Positions 1 to 6,884 of a stretch of DNA of 17,480 nt are shown here, in pieces. The translations under genes were made by a program, and so were the position numbers. Source of the DNA: Firm-08 sp045541535 (GTDB lineage Bacteria; Bacillota; Clostridia; Oscillospirales; QAKW01); assembly GCA_045541535.1 (NCBI GenBank), contig JAZQJG010000018.1:1-17480 (forward strand), written 5' to 3'. Within the stretch, counting starts at the first letter, position 1; every line of letters begins with the position of its first letter. Below the pieces are notes generated by a model, which did not search any database, was not told where the DNA came from, and was given only the letters and a program-made list of their open reading frames with translations.

Positions 1-1
1 C

Positions 2-454
2 GCCGTTTATTATGAGGCCAAATCCCGCGATCTGCCCTCCGCCTGGACCAAGGGGGCGGCGGGATATGAATACGAATGCGCCTCCATCTTTGAGAGGATT
101 TTGTTCAAAATTGAGCAAGAGGCGGCAAGGGCCGCCGAGGACGATCCCCTGAGCGAGATCGCAGACTATATCAGCGATCACTTTACCGACCGTGACCTTT
201 CTCTCGAAACGTTGGCCAGGCGGTACGGAATGTCCGGCGCCTATCTCAGACGGCAGTTTGCCGCCCGTTTCGGCCTCTCCCCCATGCGCTATATTCAAAA
301 CAGCCGTCTGCGTCTGGCCAAGGCCTTGTTGCAAACCGACTATTACAGCATTGAAGAGGTAGCCGAGGCCTGCGGCTTTGCCAACGTTTACTACTTTTCC
401 AATTTTATCAAGAAAGAAACGGGGCTTTCCCCCAGCCACCTGCGAGCAAAATAA
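2..454 (+). CDS. AraC-family transcriptional regulator, C-terminal part (5' end outside window)
   Basis: The reading frame is open from the left edge to a TAA stop, giving 150 visible residues; the start lies upstream of the window. An internal TTG at 101 is not needed as a start because the frame continues leftward. The last ~100 residues are a two-helix-turn-helix AraC/XylS DNA-binding domain. HTH1 is around LETLARRYGMSGAYLRRQF, followed by FGLSPMRYIQ. HTH2 is around SIEEVAEACGFANVYYFSNF, ending in the family hallmark KKETGLSPSHLRA. Members of this family usually bind a sugar or other small ligand with an N-terminal domain, but too little of that part is visible to name a ligand. It is convergent with the minus-strand genes to its right and ends in a strong terminator, so it belongs to a transcription unit lying to the left. 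Family call is sure; the regulon is unknown. Confidence 0.93.
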   Translation, partial: AVYYEAKSRDLPSAWTKGAAGYEYECASIFERILFKIEQEAARAAEDDPLSEIADYISDHFTDRDLSLETLARRYGMSGAYLRRQFAARFGLSPMRYIQNSRLRLAKALLQTDYYSIEEVAEACGFANVYYFSNFIKKETGLSPSHLRAK

Positions 455-488
455 AAGTACACAAACCGTGGGTTTGTGTACTTTTTAA
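453..488. terminator. Bidirectional rho-independent terminator
   Basis: A perfect 15-bp stem (453-467 paired with 471-485) closes a 3-nt loop GTG and is flanked by A-runs on the left and T-runs on the right, so it can work on both strands. It sits between the convergent AraC gene and the small minus-strand gene ending at 492. Confidence 0.93.
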
Positions 489-491
489 AAT

Positions 492-842
492 TTAAAGATA
501 GGGTCGCAGATGGTACACCAGTTGTTCCTTGGCGGCGATCATACGTCGCACCGTATCCTTGGCGCTTTCCTCCGCTTCGGGATGACGGGCCAGGGCCTTG
601 CCCATCTTAATAATGCTCTCATAGCAACGACGGGTCAACACCTCCGCCTCGGTGCCGGTCGGCTCTTCACTCACCTTATGCCCACCCTCGGCCAACACAC
701 CGTCCAGCTCCTTTTGCAGATGCTCGTTGACCTCCAGACAGGTTTTCAGTTCATTTTTCATCGCACCGTCACAAATGGCGGGAACCGGCTCCTCCACCGC
801 TGCGGCGCACAAACCCAACAATTTGTAAGAATCTTCGTTCAT
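492..842 (-). CDS. Small helical protein of unknown function (116 aa)
   Basis: The 116-residue product has no family I recognise. It is charged and predicted to be nearly all helical, with no signal peptide or membrane segment. It has three cysteines in the N-terminal half (C12, C24, C35) and one near residue 73. The pattern of long amphipathic helices (for example KNELKTCLEVNEHLQKELDG, then RRCYESIIKMGKALARHPEA) would suit a helical bundle, which is inference only. The ATG at 842 is preceded by AAGGAGAG about 7 nt upstream, which supports translation. It lies downstream of the aldo/keto reductase but behind a strong terminator, so it depends on read-through or a promoter I could not identify in the 38 bp between. 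The opposite-strand frame over the same bases has no comparable ribosome site. Confidence 0.75.
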   Translation of the reverse strand: MNEDSYKLLGLCAAAVEEPVPAICDGAMKNELKTCLEVNEHLQKELDGVLAEGGHKVSEEPTGTEAEVLTRRCYESIIKMGKALARHPEAEESAKDTVRRMIAAKEQLVYHLRPYL

Positions 843-880
843 ACCACTCTCTCCTTTGACAGTAGTATGCCCAAGTTATG

Positions 881-908
881 AAAAAAACCGCCCGATGGGC
901 GGTTTTTT
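881..908 (-). terminator. Rho-independent terminator of the ccdA-to-aldo/keto reductase operon
   Basis: A-run plus CCGCCC (to 893), loop GAT, then GGGCGG plus T-run (897-908) form a 12-bp stem. It starts 2 nt past the stop of the aldo/keto reductase on the minus strand and is followed there by a T-run. Confidence 0.92.
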
Positions 909-910
909 GT

Positions 911-2077
911 TCATTTCTTTTGTTTTTTCAGCGCTTCTTCCCGTTCCTTGCTGATCTGGCGCCAGGAAGGCATAGAAGCAAGCATTTCGGAAAAGTGAGC
1001 AAGGCAAGCGGGAATATCAATGTTCTGCGGACAGCTATGCAGGCAGGCGCCGCAGGAGATGCAGGCCGTGGGCTTTTTATCCTCGGGCATAAATTCCACC
1101 TTTTGGGAAACGTTGAGGCTTTTGGCCACCCGAAATTCGTTGTACATACTCAAAAATTCGGGAATGTTCAGCCCCATGGGACAGCCGTCCACGCAATAGC
1201 GGCAACCGGTGCAGGGTACCGAATCCTTCATCCCCTCGGCAATGGCCATCAAGGCATCGTTTTCGGCGGGGGCCAGGGGATTTCTTTCTGTAAAGTAGTT
1301 TACATTGTCAGTCATTTGCTCCATGGAGGACATACCCGACAACACCACTTTCACGTTGGGCAGGCCCTGCAACCAGCGGAAGGCCGCTTCTACGGCGCTC
1401 TTCCCGCCCAAGGGGGCCAGTTGTTCCTCGGTGAGCTTGCACAATGCGCCGCCCCGCAGGGGCTCCATTACCAAAATGGGAATATTTCTTCCGGTGAGCA
1501 ATTCATATTTAGCCTTGGCATCCTGCAGGGTCCAGTCCAGATAATTGATCTGGAGCAGACAGAATTCCATATGCTCGCCGTACAGATCCAAAAATTCTCG
1601 CAGCATCTCCACCCCACCGTGGCTGGAAAAGCCCAGATGGCGAACTCTCCCCAGTTTTTTCTGTTCAATAAAGTATTCGGGGATGCGCCAACGCTTGTCC
1701 GTATAAGTATCGATACAAGCCTCGCTGACGTTGTGGAGCAAATAATAATCAAAATACTCCACACTGCAACGCTGTAGCTGATCGGCAAACATTTCGGCGC
1801 AATCATAGCGTTCAAAGACCTGATGCCCCGGAAACTTGGAGGCCAAAAAATAACTGTCACGGGGATAGCGGGAAAGGATCTTTCCCACTACCCGCTCGCT
1901 CTCGCCCCCGTGATAGGGCATCGCCGTGTCAAAATAGTTGACACCGTGCTGTAGTGCATAGGCGATCATCTGCTCCACCTGCGCCTCGTCCACCGACCCA
2001 TCGGCCAAGGTGGGCAAACGCATGGTACCAAAGCCAAGGGCAGAAACCTTGCGATCGATTAGTTCATTATAATACAT
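911..2077 (-). CDS. Aldo/keto reductase with C-terminal 2x[4Fe-4S] ferredoxin domain
   Basis: This is a 388-residue NAD(P)H-dependent oxidoreductase of the Fe-S aldo/keto reductase group (COG1453 type). The N-terminal TIM barrel (about 1-270) carries the catalytic tetrad positions D50, Y55, K81 and H115, visible in FDTAMPYHGG, ASKF and LLHN. The C-terminal domain has two ferredoxin motifs: C289-x2-C292-x2-C295-x3-C299 and C339-x2-C342-x2-C345-x3-C349. This fusion is common in anaerobes and suggests electrons can be exchanged with a carrier such as ferredoxin, although substrates of this group are mostly unknown. The ATG at 2077 has AAGGAG 8 nt upstream. It starts 11 nt after the rhamnosidase stop and is the last gene of the operon. 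A role in handling a released sugar is possible but only inferred from the neighbour. Confidence 0.93.
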   Translation of the reverse strand: MYYNELIDRKVSALGFGTMRLPTLADGSVDEAQVEQMIAYALQHGVNYFDTAMPYHGGESERVVGKILSRYPRDSYFLASKFPGHQVFERYDCAEMFADQLQRCSVEYFDYYLLHNVSEACIDTYTDKRWRIPEYFIEQKKLGRVRHLGFSSHGGVEMLREFLDLYGEHMEFCLLQINYLDWTLQDAKAKYELLTGRNIPILVMEPLRGGALCKLTEEQLAPLGGKSAVEAAFRWLQGLPNVKVVLSGMSSMEQMTDNVNYFTERNPLAPAENDALMAIAEGMKDSVPCTGCRYCVDGCPMGLNIPEFLSMYNEFRVAKSLNVSQKVEFMPEDKKPTACISCGACLHSCPQNIDIPACLAHFSEMLASMPSWRQISKEREEALKKQKK

Positions 2078-2088
2078 TTATATTCTCC

Positions 2089-4266
2089 TTACAGTTTTCC
2101 CGTAAAGCTGTGACGGCCGCCCGTCACACGGGTGGTCACACCGTCCACGGTGATATCGGCGCCGGCACCCTCGGGCACCAAAAAATCATAATATACCGTA
2201 TCGCCCTCAATCCGCCAGGCGGATTCCACCAGACCGTGACGGGTCTTGACACTACCCTTGGCATAGGAGAGGCGCTTGTCGGGCAAGGGAGCAAGATGGA
2301 TATGCTCATAGGCGGGTTTCTCCTCGTCGGGGGTGATGCCCAGCATTACGCCGTACATCCAGTCGGCCACGGCGCCGTAGGCATAGTGATTGTAGGAGTT
2401 CATAGAGGGACTCCAGATATCGCCCTCCTCGTTGATACCGTCCCAATGCTCCCAGATGGTGGTGGCGCCCATACGGACGGAGAACAACCAAGAGGGATAT
2501 TTTTCCTGCAACAACAGCGTATAGGCCAGATCGGTATGACCGGTGGCCGTAAGAGCGTGCAACAGATAGGGCGTACCCACGAAACCGGTGGTCAGGGTAT
2601 CCCCTCTCTCGTGAATGAGCTGACAGAGCAGCTCCGCCACACCGTCGCGATCCTTTTCCTCACACAAATTAAAATGCAAGGCCATTACGCAAGCGGTCTG
2701 GGTACGGAAGACGGGCAGACCGTCCTTCATATAAACCCGACGGAAGGCATCCACCACGCCGTCGTACAATGCCTCGTAATAAGACACGTCCTTGCCCAAC
2801 ACCTTGCCCGCTTTGATCAAAAGGCTGGTGGAATAGGCATAACAGCACTGGGCGATATATTCGTGGGAGGTGCCGCCCTTATTACTGCCGGCCACGTCCA
2901 GCGCCAGCCAGTCACCGTAGTGCTTGAAGGGAGCGTTCCACAGATATTTGTCACCGCCGTAGGTATCGATAAAATCAATATACCGTTGCATGGAGGGGAA
3001 CTGACGGGCCAGCATCCGCTTGTTGCCGTAGGAGAGATAGATCTGCCAGGGGCACACGGTGGCGGCTTCCTGCCAGGCGGCGCTCTTGTAATCGGTGAGA
3101 GAATAGACGTCGGGAATGACAGAGGGAACGCTACCGTCACCACGCTGTTCCAAAAGCAGATCCATCAGCCATTTATCAAAGAATTTTTCCACGTCAAAGT
3201 TATAGGTGGCCGCCTTGATGAATACCTGGGCATCTCCCGTCCAGCCCAGACGCTCGTCCCGCTGGGGACAATCGGAGGGCACGTCCACGTAGTTCCCCCG
3301 TTGGCCGCGGATAATGTTGTCGTACAGTTTGTTAAGCAGTTCGGAAGAACACTCAAAATGACCGGTACGCTCCATCTCGGAATGGATCACAGTGAACTTG
3401 AAGTTGGCGGGATCCACCTCGTAGGGATACTCGTCCAGTCGCACGTAGCGACCGCCCATAAAGGTAAAGTGGGGTTTATAGGTTTGGGCGCCGTCGCGGG
3501 CAATATAGGTGATCTGTTGTTTGGCGGTGCGCAGGTTTTCGGTATAGAAATTGCCGTGCTTGTCCAGAATCTCGGCGTGGGTGTAGCGAATACGATCTCC
3601 CGCTTTGGCATCGGGCAGGGTGAGTTCCACATAGCCCACCAAATTATAGCCGAAGTCCAACACCGTTTCTCCGGCGGGGGTGTGGATCACTTCTACCACC
3701 GGATAACTCTCATATTCAATAACCTTGGGACCCTGCTGGGGCACCGCCTTGGCAAAGGACATACTCATCCTCTTGGACTCATCTGCAATCTTTTCGGGAA
3801 GGAAGGTGGCGTCGTAGGTCTCACCAAAATAAATACCGCTTTCCCGAATGGGGGTGGACCACTCTTCCCAATCCGTATTACTGACCACTTCCCCCGTACT
3901 GCCGTCGGCAAATTCCATCACCAGCTTGGCGGCAAAATAGGGCTGTTTTTTCACCAGCATGGGGCGATAGCCCATATCCAGATATCCCACGGCGATGGTA
4001 ACAAACAACTCGTTTTCCGCTTGTAACAAGTCGGTCACGTCATAGCACTGGGTCTGATGGCGATTTTCCATACTGGTCCAGCCGGGTGCCATAATAAAGT
4101 CACCCACACGACTGCCGTTGAGATGGGCCTCATACAAGCCGTAGGAAGTAATATGTAACGTGCCCTTCACCACACCTTCCGCCCCAAAGGTTTTGCGAAA
4201 AGACAAGGGTGCAGTGGAATCTCTGTCAAAATTTAAGGTTGAGATAAATTCAGCGCCTTGAAACAT
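2089..4266 (-). CDS. GH78 alpha-L-rhamnosidase, predicted cytoplasmic
   Basis: This 725-residue glycoside hydrolase releases terminal alpha-L-rhamnose from rhamnosides. The N-terminal ~130 residues match the jelly-roll domain of bacterial rhamnosidases (LYEAHLNGSRVGDFIMAPGW). A second beta-rich region follows to ~300, then the (alpha/alpha)6 catalytic barrel and a short beta C-terminal domain from about 650. The catalytic block DCPQRDERLGWTGD spans 332-345, with E338 placed as the general acid by family comparison. E606 in IWEHWDG corresponds to the general base of this inverting family. There is no signal peptide, so it should act on imported rhamnosides, and no transporter for them is in the window. 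It is on the short side for GH78. The ATG at 4266 has AGGAGAA 8 nt upstream, overlapping the trxA stop. Placement between thioredoxin and Fe-S aldo/keto reductase genes is unusual. Confidence 0.95.
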   Translation of the reverse strand: MFQGAEFISTLNFDRDSTAPLSFRKTFGAEGVVKGTLHITSYGLYEAHLNGSRVGDFIMAPGWTSMENRHQTQCYDVTDLLQAENELFVTIAVGYLDMGYRPMLVKKQPYFAAKLVMEFADGSTGEVVSNTDWEEWSTPIRESGIYFGETYDATFLPEKIADESKRMSMSFAKAVPQQGPKVIEYESYPVVEVIHTPAGETVLDFGYNLVGYVELTLPDAKAGDRIRYTHAEILDKHGNFYTENLRTAKQQITYIARDGAQTYKPHFTFMGGRYVRLDEYPYEVDPANFKFTVIHSEMERTGHFECSSELLNKLYDNIIRGQRGNYVDVPSDCPQRDERLGWTGDAQVFIKAATYNFDVEKFFDKWLMDLLLEQRGDGSVPSVIPDVYSLTDYKSAAWQEAATVCPWQIYLSYGNKRMLARQFPSMQRYIDFIDTYGGDKYLWNAPFKHYGDWLALDVAGSNKGGTSHEYIAQCCYAYSTSLLIKAGKVLGKDVSYYEALYDGVVDAFRRVYMKDGLPVFRTQTACVMALHFNLCEEKDRDGVAELLCQLIHERGDTLTTGFVGTPYLLHALTATGHTDLAYTLLLQEKYPSWLFSVRMGATTIWEHWDGINEEGDIWSPSMNSYNHYAYGAVADWMYGVMLGITPDEEKPAYEHIHLAPLPDKRLSYAKGSVKTRHGLVESAWRIEGDTVYYDFLVPEGAGADITVDGVTTRVTGGRHSFTGKL

Positions 4267-4277
4267 TTTGTGTTCTC

Positions 4278-4586
4278 CTATTTAAACATCTTTTCAATTT
4301 CTGATTTGGAGCGCAGGCCGATCATGGTATCCACCAATTGACCGTCCTTAAACAACAGGAGAGTGGGAATGCTGGCGATACCGAACTGCGCCGCCAGAGC
4401 GGGCTGCTCATCCACGTTAACCTTGCCTACGATGAGGGCGCCCTCATTTTCTTTGGCAATTTCCTCCACAGTGGGGGCCAGCATCATACAGGGTCCACAC
4501 CAGGTGGCCCAGAAATCAACCAATACGGGTACCTCGGCGCCCAATACGATCTCCTCAAAATTATCAACTGTCAGAATCTTTTCCAT
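4278..4586 (-). CDS. trxA: Thioredoxin
   Basis: The 102-residue product is a standard-length cytoplasmic thioredoxin. The active site WCGPC has its cysteines at C30 and C33, the buried aspartate is D24 (VLVDFWATWC) and the cis-proline is P74 in SIPT. It reduces protein disulfides and is itself reduced by a thioredoxin reductase; a trxB gene lies 2.3 kb away in another operon. The start has GGAGGT placed inside the last codons of the upstream TlpA-like gene, 2 nt away, so the two are translationally coupled. In this operon its likely partner is CcdA, which takes electrons from cytoplasmic thioredoxin and passes them across the membrane. That pathway is established for the family; its use here is inference. 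Confidence 0.97.
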   Translation of the reverse strand: MEKILTVDNFEEIVLGAEVPVLVDFWATWCGPCMMLAPTVEEIAKENEGALIVGKVNVDEQPALAAQFGIASIPTLLLFKDGQLVDTMIGLRSKSEIEKMFK

Positions 4587-4588
4587 TT

Positions 4589-5140
4589 TTATTTACCTCC
4601 CAGTAAATTTTCAATATAATTACGCAGGGTAGCTTCATCCATTGCCCCCACGTGTTTTTGATACAGATTGCCCTTTTCGTCCACCAACACCGTCAGCGGG
4701 ATGGAATAGGCGGCATAGGTCTGTTGGGCCATGCCGGTGGTGTCATAATATAAGGGAAAGGTGTACCCCAGATTGGCGATAAAACCCTCCGCCTTTTCCT
4801 TGGTTTCCTGCACCCCGTCGGTCAGGTCCACCATCATAAAGTTGACCCGATCTCCGTATTCTTTATACAGTGTCTCAAAGGCGGGCATCTCCATCACACA
4901 GTATCCGCACCAAGTGGCCCAGAAATTTACCACCGTGGGCTTGCCCCGCAGATCGGACAGGCGTACCGCCTTCCCTACTCCATTCAGCACCGTAAAGTCG
5001 GGCGCCGCATTACTCAAAGGAGTATTTTCCGTCTGATCGGTGGGTCCCTTATCACTGAGGATACCGTAGAATACACCGCCGGCAATGAGCAACACCGCCA
5101 ACACCGCCACCAAAATCAGCAATTTCATTTTTCCATTCAT
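4589..5140 (-). CDS. Membrane-anchored TlpA/ResA-like thiol-disulfide oxidoreductase
   Basis: The product has 183 residues. The N-terminus is a signal anchor (KMKLLILVAVLAVLLIAGGV, residues 4-23) with no lipobox, so it is probably tethered outside the membrane. A TlpA/ResA-type thioredoxin fold of the AhpC/TSA-redoxin class follows: PDFTVLNGVGKAVRLSDLRG, then FWATWCGYC with C78 and C81, and a cis-proline in SIPLTV. Such proteins reduce extracytoplasmic disulfides and receive electrons from CcdA/DsbD membrane proteins. The gene starts 9 nt after ccdA, with GAGGTG as ribosome site, which fits a donor-acceptor pair. In other bacteria the targets are cytochrome c apoproteins or spore and envelope proteins; no cytochrome c genes are seen here, so the target is unknown. 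Confidence 0.93.
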   Translation of the reverse strand: MNGKMKLLILVAVLAVLLIAGGVFYGILSDKGPTDQTENTPLSNAAPDFTVLNGVGKAVRLSDLRGKPTVVNFWATWCGYCVMEMPAFETLYKEYGDRVNFMMVDLTDGVQETKEKAEGFIANLGYTFPLYYDTTGMAQQTYAAYSIPLTVLVDEKGNLYQKHVGAMDEATLRNYIENLLGGK

Positions 5141-5149
5141 AAGCGCACC

Positions 5150-5803
5150 TCACGAAAAAAACGCCAAAATATAATTCATTCCGCCCAGAGCCATCACCAC
5201 ACCCACCAGGATGAGGAAAATGCCGCAGACCAGATTGATCACACGGTAATGGGCCTTGATCCAGCCGAATGCCCCTGCCAACTGATCAATCAACAGCGCT
5301 GACAGGATGAAGGGCACACCCAATCCCAGAGAATATACGATCAAAAGTATTACTCCCTTCAGCGCCGTACCGGCGGTGGAGGCCATCATCAGGGCCGAAC
5401 CCAGAAAAGCGCCCACGCAAGGGGTGAGGCTGACCGAATAGATCACACCGAATAAAAAGGCGGCGATCACGCTGTCCGCCGTTTTACCGGCGCCCATTCC
5501 TTTAAAAAAGGGCAGGCGAATGATTTCCAGATAACTGAGGCCGAACAATACCACCAGCGCGCCGCAGACGATATTGACCACCGTACGATAACGGCCCAAA
5601 AATCCGCCCAGCACACCGGCAAACAGCCCCAAGGCCGCAAATACCACGGTAAAGCCCACCACGAAGGCGCATACCCGCGCCAGCATCTTGCCCCGTTTAT
5701 CCGCACCGGCGGCAAAATAGGAGATATAGATAGGCAGCATCGGCAACATACAGGGGGAAATGAAGGAGATCAGCCCCTCCAAAAACGTAATGAGATAATC
5801 CAT
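5150..5803 (-). CDS. ccdA: CcdA/DsbD-type transmembrane thiol electron carrier
   Basis: A 217-residue protein with six hydrophobic segments that carries reducing equivalents from cytoplasmic thioredoxin to extracytoplasmic thioredoxin-like proteins. The two redox cysteines of the family are visible: C18 in the SPCMLPMLPIYISYF motif of helix 1 and C129 in the matching SLTPCVGAFLGSAL motif of helix 4. The frame opens further upstream at 5857, but the ATG at 5803 is chosen. It has AAAAGGAGGG a few nt upstream and places the first residues (MDYLITFLEGLISF) as in known CcdA proteins. It is the first gene of a five-gene operon: ccdA, the TlpA-like gene, trxA, GH78 and the aldo/keto reductase. Confidence 0.94.
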   Translation of the reverse strand: MDYLITFLEGLISFISPCMLPMLPIYISYFAAGADKRGKMLARVCAFVVGFTVVFAALGLFAGVLGGFLGRYRTVVNIVCGALVVLFGLSYLEIIRLPFFKGMGAGKTADSVIAAFLFGVIYSVSLTPCVGAFLGSALMMASTAGTALKGVILLIVYSLGLGVPFILSALLIDQLAGAFGWIKAHYRVINLVCGIFLILVGVVMALGGMNYILAFFS

Positions 5804-5822
5804 AACATCCCTCCTTTTCTGT

Positions 5823-5861
5823 ATTGTACCATAAACACGTCGTATTTTAAACCACATTATA
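5823..5861 (-). promoter_or_regulatory. Probable promoter region of the ccdA operon
   Basis: On the minus strand there is a perfect TATAAT (5861-5856) without a convincing -35, and a TTTAAA-17-TACAAT pair (5851-5823). The second pair has the better spacing but would start transcription almost at the ribosome site, leaving a very short leader. One of the two probably drives ccdA; which is not decided by the sequence. Confidence 0.35.
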
Positions 5862-5871
5862 GAATTTTTTT

Positions 5872-5899
5872 AAAAAAGACGGCTTAAAAAAGCCGTCTT
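5872..5899 (-). terminator. Rho-independent terminator of the EamA transporter gene
   Basis: AAGACGGCTT (5876-5885) pairs perfectly with AAGCCGTCTT (5890-5899) around a 4-nt A loop. On the minus strand the stem is followed by a T-run. It lies 7 nt past the transporter stop and separates it from the ccdA operon. Confidence 0.92.
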
Positions 5900-5905
5900 A
5901 GGGAA

Positions 5906-6772
5906 TCATTTTACCTTTACTTTCAATTGAATGAGAATACCGCACATAATGAGGGCCAGACCGCCCAGCACCCACGGGGTGGGCGTTTCCTTCAAAAAGA
6001 GAAAGGTCCACACCAGAGACAAAAAGGGTGTGATATAGGCGCAGGTGGAAACCTTGGCCGTATCCCCCGCCGCCAGCGCCGCCGCCCACAGGGTGGTGGC
6101 CACCGCCATTACGCCCACGCCGTTTAACAGCAGGCCCAACGTTTGGGGAAGGGTGACGGCAAAGGGAACGCCCCCCACAAGGCACATCACCAGACTGCAC
6201 ACAAAGGTGGCGGCAAAGGAGAGCATCAGGGTCAACTCGTCATCGGCAGACCACTTTTTCTGCATCGCCGTAAAGGAGCCGTAGGAAACGGCGGCCAATA
6301 TGCAGAACACCGCACCCAGCAATGTGTGCTCGTTCATCTGTAAAATATCACCGCCCGCCACCGTAAATACGCCGGCAAAGGACAATACCAAGGCGATCAG
6401 CTTGGGCGCGGTCAGCCTTTCCTTCATCAAAATACAGGCAAACACCACGCTCATCATCGGCCAAAGATAATTGATGATAAAGGCCTGCGAGGCCGCCATC
6501 ATACGGGTGCCCTCGTAATAAAACACGTAATACAAGAAGGTGCCGGGCAGACCGATGAGAATACTGCGCAGGATTTCCCACGGGGTGAACTGTTTGAGTT
6601 TTTTGAGTTTTCCCGTAAACAAATTGACCAAAAACAGGCTGACAGCGGCAAACAGAGCGCTGATGCACAGCACCAGATTTTGGTCCATGGTGGAGATCAG
6701 CAATTTTGAAATGGTGGCCATAGAGGACCACAGCAAAATCGCCGTACCGGCACAAAAAACAACTTTTTTCAT
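5906..6772 (-). CDS. EamA/DMT-superfamily transporter
   Basis: The 288-residue product has ten predicted transmembrane segments arranged as two EamA repeats (about 5-140 and 150-285). The sequence around FIINYLWPMMSVVFACILMKERL is the typical end of the first repeat and FLSLVWTFLFLKETPT that of the second. Members export or import metabolites such as amino acids or nucleosides across the cytoplasmic membrane; the substrate cannot be told from sequence. The frame opens at 6868, but the ATG at 6772 is preferred because it starts directly at the first membrane helix, has GAGGAAA upstream, and the longer form would add a cysteine-rich tail lying over the promoter. It is a single-gene unit with its own promoter and terminator. 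Confidence 0.92.
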   Translation of the reverse strand: MKKVVFCAGTAILLWSSMATISKLLISTMDQNLVLCISALFAAVSLFLVNLFTGKLKKLKQFTPWEILRSILIGLPGTFLYYVFYYEGTRMMAASQAFIINYLWPMMSVVFACILMKERLTAPKLIALVLSFAGVFTVAGGDILQMNEHTLLGAVFCILAAVSYGSFTAMQKKWSADDELTLMLSFAATFVCSLVMCLVGGVPFAVTLPQTLGLLLNGVGVMAVATTLWAAALAAGDTAKVSTCAYITPFLSLVWTFLFLKETPTPWVLGGLALIMCGILIQLKVKVK

Positions 6773-6805
6773 TTCTTTTTCCTCGGAGCAAAAAACTTCC
6801 CCACC

Positions 6806-6833
6806 ATTATACCAAACCCAACGCAAATTGCAA
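6806..6833 (-). promoter_or_regulatory. Sigma-70-type promoter of the EamA transporter
   Basis: On the minus strand TTGCAA (6833-6828), a 16-bp spacer and a perfect TATAAT (6811-6806) lie about 34 bp before the chosen ATG. Its position after the trxB terminator supports a separate transcript. Confidence 0.7.
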
Positions 6834-6843
6834 GGGCAAAAGC

Positions 6844-6879
6844 AAAAACAGTCTTGCCATTTTGGCAAGACTGTTTTTT
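6844..6879 (-). terminator. Rho-independent terminator of the nrdD-trxB operon
   Basis: A 16-bp perfect stem (6844-6859 with 6863-6878) around a 3-nt loop, containing CAGTCTTGCCA, begins 6 nt past the trxB stop and has a T-rich tail on the minus strand. Confidence 0.93.
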
Positions 6880-6884
6880 ATAAA

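Noticed and set aside
101..454. A complete 117-aa AraC-like protein starting at TTG 101
   Set aside because: The frame stays open to the left window edge with protein-like sequence and there is no ribosome site before the TTG, so it is the tail of a longer gene.
878..1777. A 299-codon plus-strand frame beginning in the terminator at 881-908
   Set aside because: It starts inside a terminator hairpin and is antisense to the aldo/keto reductase.
1954..4026. A 690-codon plus-strand frame opposite the rhamnosidase
   Set aside because: Same reason: the minus strand has all GH78 catalytic motifs and a good ribosome site, and the plus frame has neither.
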